Positions 7,405 to 11,725 of a DNA stretch of 11,725 nt are shown piece by piece. The position numbers were made by a program, and so were the translations under genes. Origin of the DNA: Chloroflexota bacterium. Lineage in GTDB: Bacteria; Chloroflexota; Dehalococcoidia; Dehalococcoidales; WRFJ01. The DNA lies in assembly GCA_009778865.1 (NCBI GenBank), contig WRFJ01000014.1:1-11725 (forward strand), read 5' to 3'. How positions within the stretch are numbered: position 1 is the first letter of the stretch; each line of letters starts with the position of its first letter. Below the pieces are notes generated by a model, which searched no databases, was not told the origin of the DNA, and saw nothing but the letters and a program-made list of their open reading frames with translations.

Positions 7405-8844
7405 TTACAGAGTTTTTAGCATATAGCCGTTAAAAAGAGAGTAACCACAGGCGCGATAATATTCCCTAGCACCGATGCCCGAAAGAACAGCCATATAGTT
7501 AAAGCCCTGTTCTTTAGCTATTTTCTCGGCTTTACTAAGCAAAGCTTTGCCATAACCCTTATGCTGGATGCCACTCTCTTCTTTTGCGCCTAAAGCTATT
7601 TCAGCACCGTATACATGTAATTCGCGTACCATGGCTATTTTAGCTTTAGACAAATCAGTAAAAGAAGAATTCATATCACTGTTTACAGGCAGTTGCGGCT
7701 TAAGCAACGGTTTTATATCTGCGTATTGTAAGCGTAAGCGCAACAAACCAAAAAGCGTATCCTGTTCATCTTCAAAAGAAAGAAACAACTCTTGTCCACC
7801 GCTGGCTAAATAATCGTATTGCTTGAGAACAGCCGAGCCTAATTTATAACCCTTAGCTAAGCGGTGACCTATTTCGCGGCAACGTATGCACCGGCAAACC
7901 TGTCCGCGACTGGCCATGATATCACGCACATTTAAGCGCAAAGAGTCTTTAAGACCAGCCTTAATAAACTGTACTGGTATATCGCGCAATACTCTGGAGA
8001 TACGTACGTATTTAGGCACAGTATCTTTGATGTCGCAAATCAGATTAATCATTACTTGATTGTCATAAGGCGTATAACGGCCTTGTTGCCACCATTGCTC
8101 AAGAATAGTGCCCTCAACAACCATCAGCGGATAAATCTTAAGCCCGTCAGGGCAAAATTCCTGATTGGAAAAAAGCTCTTGCATATACTTTAAATCTTTT
8201 TGCGGAGTTGAACCAGGCAAGCCTGGCATAAAATGATAATGTACTTTTAGACCGGCTTCTTTTAAACGACAAGTGGCTTCTTTAACCTGAGATACTGTAT
8301 GTCCTCTTTGTACCAATTGGTAAACTTCATCGTCCGGCAATTGTACGCCTAGCTCTACTCTGGTGGCACCAAAGCGCACCATACGCGCTACATCCTGATC
8401 ACTGCACACATCGGGACGCGTTTCAAAACACATGCCTACACAACGATTTTTAGATGTCTCATTAATAATCTGCGCTTCTTCCAAGCTGGCAGCATCTACA
8501 CCGTTTAAACCGTCTAGACAGCGTTTAATAAAATCTTCTTGATAAATAAGCGACGTAGCAAGAAAAGTGCCGCCCATGATAATAAGCTCTATTTTTTCAG
8601 TAGGATGACCTAAAGTCTTCCCTAGTATATCTAAACGCAGCTTTACCTGCTCACAAGGGTCAAAATTACGGGCAGCTGCCCGTAAGACAGCAGGGCTTTG
8701 CGGCGTATAGCTTTGTGGTGTATTAATAAAAGTAGGGCAATATATACAAGCTCCCGGGCAAGGAGCCGGTTTACTCATTACTGCTAAAGGTGTTACGCCC
8801 GATATAGTTCTGGTTTTCTTTCTCATACTTGTATTAGATGCCAC
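7405..8844 (-). CDS. elp3: Elp3, tRNA uridine(34) carboxymethyl-forming radical SAM/GNAT enzyme
   Basis: Elp3 uses S-adenosylmethionine radical chemistry and acetyl-CoA to place a carboxymethyl group on C5 of wobble uridine (cm5U34) in tRNA. The 479-residue protein has the radical SAM cluster motif CPGACIYC (C29, C33, C36), the Elp3-type zinc motif CRCIRC (C317, C319, C322), and a C-terminal GNAT domain (about 405-479) with the acetyl-CoA loop QHKGYG at 427-432 and the conserved YYR at 462-464. The length is normal for prokaryotic Elp3. The start is uncertain: the frame opens at a GTG (8844), while ATG at 8826 (residue 7) is an alternative; neither has a convincing Shine-Dalgarno site, and all known domains lie downstream of both. 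It is divergent from the Trm9-like gene at 9107. No strong terminator separates it from hdrC, so readthrough is possible. Confidence 0.93.
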   Translation of the reverse strand: MASNTSMRKKTRTISGVTPLAVMSKPAPCPGACIYCPTFINTPQSYTPQSPAVLRAAARNFDPCEQVKLRLDILGKTLGHPTEKIELIIMGGTFLATSLIYQEDFIKRCLDGLNGVDAASLEEAQIINETSKNRCVGMCFETRPDVCSDQDVARMVRFGATRVELGVQLPDDEVYQLVQRGHTVSQVKEATCRLKEAGLKVHYHFMPGLPGSTPQKDLKYMQELFSNQEFCPDGLKIYPLMVVEGTILEQWWQQGRYTPYDNQVMINLICDIKDTVPKYVRISRVLRDIPVQFIKAGLKDSLRLNVRDIMASRGQVCRCIRCREIGHRLAKGYKLGSAVLKQYDYLASGGQELFLSFEDEQDTLFGLLRLRLQYADIKPLLKPQLPVNSDMNSSFTDLSKAKIAMVRELHVYGAEIALGAKEESGIQHKGYGKALLSKAEKIAKEQGFNYMAVLSGIGAREYYRACGYSLFNGYMLKTL

Positions 8845-9106
8845 TCAATTATTATTAAACAAAACACCGCATTTTAAAGCTAAAATAGTTTATTAGACGC
8901 CGCAGGATGTGCAACATAATGACCTTTATTATTTTGACATATTGTTTAAATTTTTATGCCATTTACGTGCTCTAAAGGCTAGAAAACGTTTGTTTTTGAG
9001 TAATTTCATAATTGAAATATATTATGCTGTTTCTCATAGTGTATAATAAATATGGCTACATAATGACAGAGAAATTATAGCGTATACGGAGTAAATACCA
9101 AAAATC
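8845..9106 (+). promoter_or_regulatory. divergent intergenic region with candidate promoters for the methyltransferase
   Basis: This 262-bp AT-rich gap separates elp3 (leftward) from the methyltransferase (rightward). On the plus strand, one candidate promoter is TTGAGT (8996-9001), a 16-bp spacer and TATATT (9018-9023). Another is an isolated perfect TATAAT (9042-9047) without a good -35 box. A TTGACA at 8934-8939 has no matching -10. No convincing elp3 promoter was found on the minus strand; TTGCAC followed by TAAACT is a weak possibility. No coding ORF or RNA gene was seen. Confidence 0.4.
9003..9018. repeat. 6-bp inverted repeat with 4-bp gap in the candidate methyltransferase promoter
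   Basis: ATTTCA and TGAAAT are perfect inverted arms separated by TAAT. The element coincides with the spacer of the TTGAGT/TATATT candidate promoter, so it could be an operator. Such AT-rich inverted repeats arise by chance fairly often, so support is modest. Confidence 0.35.
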
Positions 9107-9760
9107 ATGATCGACTATAGACAAGCTTTCAATCATATAGCCGACAGTTGGTATGGCTTGCGTCATCATTCTATATTTAATAAAGAACTAAATGAGTTGG
9201 CACAAAAATGGCAAAAAGGTGTCCTTTTAAATATAGGATGTGCCCATGGAGCTGATTTTGTACCGTTTAAAGATAACTTTAAACTGACCGGCCTGGATAT
9301 TGCTCAAGCTATGCAGTCTTTATTGCAAAAATATGGCCAAAAACATGGTTTTACGGCTGATTTTGTGTGCGCTGATATGGTATCTTTGCCTTTTAAAGAT
9401 TCTTCCTTTGATTATGTAATAGCCATAGCCAGCTTACATCATGTTGACAGTCATGAAGGACGCTTGCAAGCTTTAAAGGAAATGAAACGCATATTAAAAA
9501 AAGACGGTCAGGCTTTTATTACGGTATGGAATTACGAACAGGAACGTTTTAAAGACGGTCTTAAGGAATGTCTGATTCCGTATCATAGTGGCAAGAAAGA
9601 AGTATTGCGTTACTACTATCTATTTGAGTATGATGAGATAGAACAATTAAGTAAACAGGCAGGCTTTAAAATTATAACTATAAAGCCGGAAAATAACTAT
9701 ACTAAAGAGCAGCAAACCAGCCGTAATATTTGCCTGCTGTTAAGTAACACGGAGAAGTAA
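9107..9760 (+). CDS. class I SAM-dependent methyltransferase, Trm9/ALKBH8-like (predicted tRNA cm5U34 methyltransferase)
   Basis: This 217-residue Rossmann-fold methyltransferase has SAM motif I NIGCAHGAD (42-50), an acidic residue after beta-2 (D64 in GLDIA), AD at 89-90 and SLHHV at 109-113. Beyond the generic fold it carries features of the Trm9/ALKBH8 family: an N-terminal FNHIADSW-type helix (8-15), VWNYEQE (140-146) resembling the WALEQ region, IPY (157-159) at the VPW position, and RYYYLF (168-173) matching the characteristic RYYHL/F block before a C-terminal AGF segment. Trm9 methylates cm5U34 in tRNA to mcm5U34, the step after Elp3, and elp3 is the divergent neighbour. A GGAG lies 15 nt before the ATG, rather far, with no better in-frame start. 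The next gene follows after 1 nt. A small-molecule methyltransferase such as a UbiE/menaquinone type is the main alternative. Confidence 0.75.
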   Translation: MIDYRQAFNHIADSWYGLRHHSIFNKELNELAQKWQKGVLLNIGCAHGADFVPFKDNFKLTGLDIAQAMQSLLQKYGQKHGFTADFVCADMVSLPFKDSSFDYVIAIASLHHVDSHEGRLQALKEMKRILKKDGQAFITVWNYEQERFKDGLKECLIPYHSGKKEVLRYYYLFEYDEIEQLSKQAGFKIITIKPENNYTKEQQTSRNICLLLSNTEK

Positions 9761-9761
9761 A

Positions 9762-9989
9762 ATGATCGCCGTAATTACCTGCCCTCTATGTAACGTTGAT
9801 AGTAAAATGAGCTTGCTAGAAGATAATTTTAGCGGTGTTTTGCTGTGCTGGAAGTGTAAAGCCAAACTTTCTTTGGAAATAAAAGACCGGCAGGTAACCA
9901 AAGTAGAAACTATTTCCGATGAAGAGTTTACTGAGCAATTGGAGCTAGATAAATTAAAGAAGAAATTTCAAAAATCAGAAAACGAATAA
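9762..9989 (+). CDS. small zinc-ribbon protein, possible Trm112-like partner of the methyltransferase
   Basis: This 75-residue protein has four cysteines in two knuckles, CPLC (C7-C10) and CWKC (C29-C32), separated by 18 residues. That is the layout of a zinc ribbon. A charged, probably helical tail follows (about 50-75, rich in E/K). It starts 1 nt after the methyltransferase stop, with GGAG 7 nt before the ATG, so the two are almost certainly co-transcribed and probably coupled. Trm112 proteins are small zinc ribbons beginning with CPxC that bind and stabilise Trm9-type methyltransferases; prokaryotic ones are about 60 residues. The fit is in size, Cys layout and genomic position. The usual YPI-x-x-GIP stretch after the second knuckle is absent, so homology to Trm112 is unproven. 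It may be an unrelated zinc-ribbon family of unknown role. Confidence 0.75.
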   Translation: MIAVITCPLCNVDSKMSLLEDNFSGVLLCWKCKAKLSLEIKDRQVTKVETISDEEFTEQLELDKLKKKFQKSENE

Positions 9990-10053
9990 TATAGATATAG
10001 GTTTATTTTTGGGCTATGTCCTTTTGATATTTCTAATAAAAGTTATATGGTTA

Positions 10054-10059
10054 AGAGGA
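10054..10059 (+). promoter_or_regulatory. ribosome binding site supporting a TTG start
   Basis: AGAGGA ends 7 nt before TTG at 10067. It supports that TTG as the start of the beta-helix protein, because a classic signal peptide (basic MKHKSKR, then a hydrophobic core) begins exactly there. Confidence 0.7.
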
Positions 10060-10066
10060 AAAACCA

Positions 10067-11716
10067 TTGAAACACAAGTCAAAAAGATTCTTGCTGGCTC
10101 TGCTGACCGCAACGATAATATTCGTACTATTAACAGCTGTGCCGTTTACAGTACGAGCGGCCGATCAGATTGTTGCAATCACCTCAAGCGATAGTATAAG
10201 CTTGGCTCATGTAGGACCGCGGGCTAATGCCGGCGATGACCCGGCTAACGGTATCTATGTTTCCCTTAATGGCAATGATGCTACTGCTACCGGCTCTATT
10301 AATGCACCTTTTAAAAGTATTAACACAGCTTTGGCTAATGCTAAAGCGGGCGATACCATAATCCTGCGCGGAGGCACCTATAATGAAGGAGTCAATGTTC
10401 GCGTCCGTGTCCCGAATATTACTATAAAATCTGCCAAAGGCGAATGGGCTGTTATTGATTTGACCACCTATAACAGCAGTCATAGTGAAGACTCTGCAGT
10501 TTATTTTGATGTCGATTCGTCAGGCGGTAAATTACAGTGCGTTGAAGTAAAGGGAGGCTGGTATGCCGTTGCCTTGGAAACCAGATGGGATTGGGGAAAC
10601 CCCGCTAACCGATCCGGGGCATCCAATATTATCATTGAAGATTGCATACTGCACAGTTCCAGATACGATGTAGTTAAAATAAAACCTAACTGCAATAACG
10701 TTATCATCCGCTATAACGAAATATATAATTCAGGCCAAGCCTTTATCGGCAAAATTCCTAACGGAGAAGATAACGCTGAAGGTATTGATAACGTCAACGG
10801 CAACAATATGGTAGTGCACAATAACTATATTCACGATATTTGCTCAAATGCCATTTACGCCAAAGGCGGTGCTACCGATGTATTAATTGAAAATAACCGT
10901 ATTGAACGAGCCTACGGAGGCGGAATTCTAGTCGGTTTTGATACCAGTCCGGAGTTTTTTGATATTATTGTAAATCCGCAATATTATGAAAATATCCGAT
11001 GTATTGTGCGCAATAATTTGATTATTGATACCGGTTGGGAAGGTATAGGCTTATATGCTTCAAAGGATGCTCAGATTTACAATAACACTTTAATCAACGT
11101 AGCCAACGGCGGACAATACCATAGTGCAATTTACTTCGGCATCACATTTCAGGATTGGGAAATTTATGCCAAACGGCCGGCCAACATTAATCCAAATATT
11201 CACCATAATATTGTAATGCAACCATCCGATATTGTTAGGCCGATGACAGAAATCCGTTATGCCAATGAACTGGGTGGCTTGTCTGCTCTTGACGGTAATC
11301 CTATAATGAGCAACAACTGCTATTATATCGTCGGCAAAAATGCTTCTTTTACCGACAGGCGGCCCGGTAGTACACTGGAAAATGCCGATCTTGCTGCCTG
11401 GCAATCACATATTAGTAGTGACGCCAACTCGCTTGAAATTGATCCGGTCTTGGATGATGATTATATGACTACAAACCCGCAATGTGCCGACATGGGGATA
11501 ACATCGGACCTAAGCGTGATAAACAATAATACTAATTCGCAAAACCCCATAGAGCCGGACGGGCTGGACAAAACCGGTCCGATTACAGATAAAGAACCAA
11601 TATACAGCGGCAGTATTAAAAACGGTGACGGCTTTAACTGGTTATGGATTATTCTTAGTGTTACTATAGCTGCTAGCGTAGTGATTGTTTTTAACATTCT
11701 CAGGAAGAAAACATAA
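10067..11716 (+). CDS. secreted right-handed parallel beta-helix protein with C-terminal membrane anchor
   Basis: A 549-residue surface protein. A signal peptide spans about 1-31: basic KHKSKR, a hydrophobic core, then VRA-AD as the probable cleavage site. Residues 63-110 show the common opening of DUF1565/pectate-lyase-like helices: YVSLNGND, then APFKSINTALANAKAGDTIILRGGTY. Asn-rich beta-helix coils follow: NIIIEDCIL (187-195), NVIIRYNEIY (211-220), NMVVHNNYIHD (247-257), DVLIENNRIE (271-280), CIVRNNLIID (312-321), AQIYNNTLIN (335-344). A typical cap (SLEIDPVLDDDY) is near 455-466. A polar linker (about 484-522) leads to a single hydrophobic segment (about 523-544) and a basic RKKT tail; there is no LPXTG motif. 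Such folds bind or cleave polysaccharides, but no catalytic residues could be assigned, so enzyme activity is unproven. Translation starts at TTG. No confident promoter was seen in the 77-bp gap upstream. Confidence 0.85.
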   Translation: MKHKSKRFLLALLTATIIFVLLTAVPFTVRAADQIVAITSSDSISLAHVGPRANAGDDPANGIYVSLNGNDATATGSINAPFKSINTALANAKAGDTIILRGGTYNEGVNVRVRVPNITIKSAKGEWAVIDLTTYNSSHSEDSAVYFDVDSSGGKLQCVEVKGGWYAVALETRWDWGNPANRSGASNIIIEDCILHSSRYDVVKIKPNCNNVIIRYNEIYNSGQAFIGKIPNGEDNAEGIDNVNGNNMVVHNNYIHDICSNAIYAKGGATDVLIENNRIERAYGGGILVGFDTSPEFFDIIVNPQYYENIRCIVRNNLIIDTGWEGIGLYASKDAQIYNNTLINVANGGQYHSAIYFGITFQDWEIYAKRPANINPNIHHNIVMQPSDIVRPMTEIRYANELGGLSALDGNPIMSNNCYYIVGKNASFTDRRPGSTLENADLAAWQSHISSDANSLEIDPVLDDDYMTTNPQCADMGITSDLSVINNNTNSQNPIEPDGLDKTGPITDKEPIYSGSIKNGDGFNWLWIILSVTIAASVVIVFNILRKKT

Positions 11717-11725
11717 GATACAGTA

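Noticed and set aside
10024..10049. Promoter TTGATA/TATATG upstream of the beta-helix gene
   Set aside because: The spacer is only 14 bp, too short for a sigma70 promoter, and no alternative -10 at 16-18 bp was found.
10009..10194. 61-codon plus-strand ORF overlapping the start of the beta-helix gene
   Set aside because: It overlaps the signal-peptide coding region in another frame, has no recognisable domain and no Shine-Dalgarno site of its own.
1..11725. CRISPR arrays, tRNA or rRNA genes, insertion sequences, phage or defence genes
   Set aside because: I saw no regularly spaced repeats, no tRNA-like folds in the intergenic gaps, no transposase or integrase motifs and no terminal inverted repeats; over 90% of the window is explained by the listed genes.

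Overview
The window reads as a piece of an anaerobic bacterial chromosome. The promoters found look sigma70-like, most starts carry Shine-Dalgarno sites, and a [NiFe]-hydrogenase/heterodisulfide-reductase operon sits beside ordinary housekeeping and surface genes. The DNA is AT-rich by eye. A Gram-positive (Clostridia-like) anaerobe fits, including the C-terminal membrane anchor of the last protein, but no gene here fixes the taxonomy. A methanogenic archaeon is less likely.

Positions 1-7232, minus strand, hold one tightly packed operon in the order hdrC-hdrB-hdrA-mvhD-mvhG-mvhA. Genes overlap by 8-16 nt or are separated by 1-8 nt. mvhA runs off the left edge just before its C-terminal nickel ligands. 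Together the genes encode a soluble MvhADG-HdrABC-type complex. The group 3c-like [NiFe] hydrogenase (MvhA/MvhG) would pass electrons through MvhD to the flavin-based bifurcating HdrA, which would split them between ferredoxin and a disulfide-type acceptor at HdrB/HdrC. HdrA is unusual: at 1023 residues it contains two FAD domains, and the accessory iron-sulfur modules are divided between the halves.

Positions 7233-7404 are the control region of this operon. On the minus strand there are two A7 tracts 11 bp apart, a perfect TTGACA -35 box, an 18-bp spacer almost entirely filled by a perfect 18-bp palindrome, and a TAAAAT -10 box. A terminator-like hairpin lies at the very start of the predicted leader.

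Positions 7405-9989 hold a second functional group. Elp3 (minus strand) is divergent from a class I methyltransferase with Trm9/ALKBH8-type signatures, which is followed after 1 nt by a 75-residue zinc-ribbon protein. Elp3 makes cm5U34 in tRNA and Trm9 methylates it to mcm5U34, with the small zinc protein Trm112 as Trm9's partner in eukaryotes. The cluster may therefore be a compact prokaryotic version of the whole wobble-uridine pathway, although the Trm112 role is speculative.

Positions 10067-11716 encode an exported right-handed beta-helix protein. It has an N-terminal signal peptide and a single C-terminal transmembrane anchor, and probably sits on the cell surface. No RNA genes, CRISPR arrays, insertion sequences or long repeats were seen.
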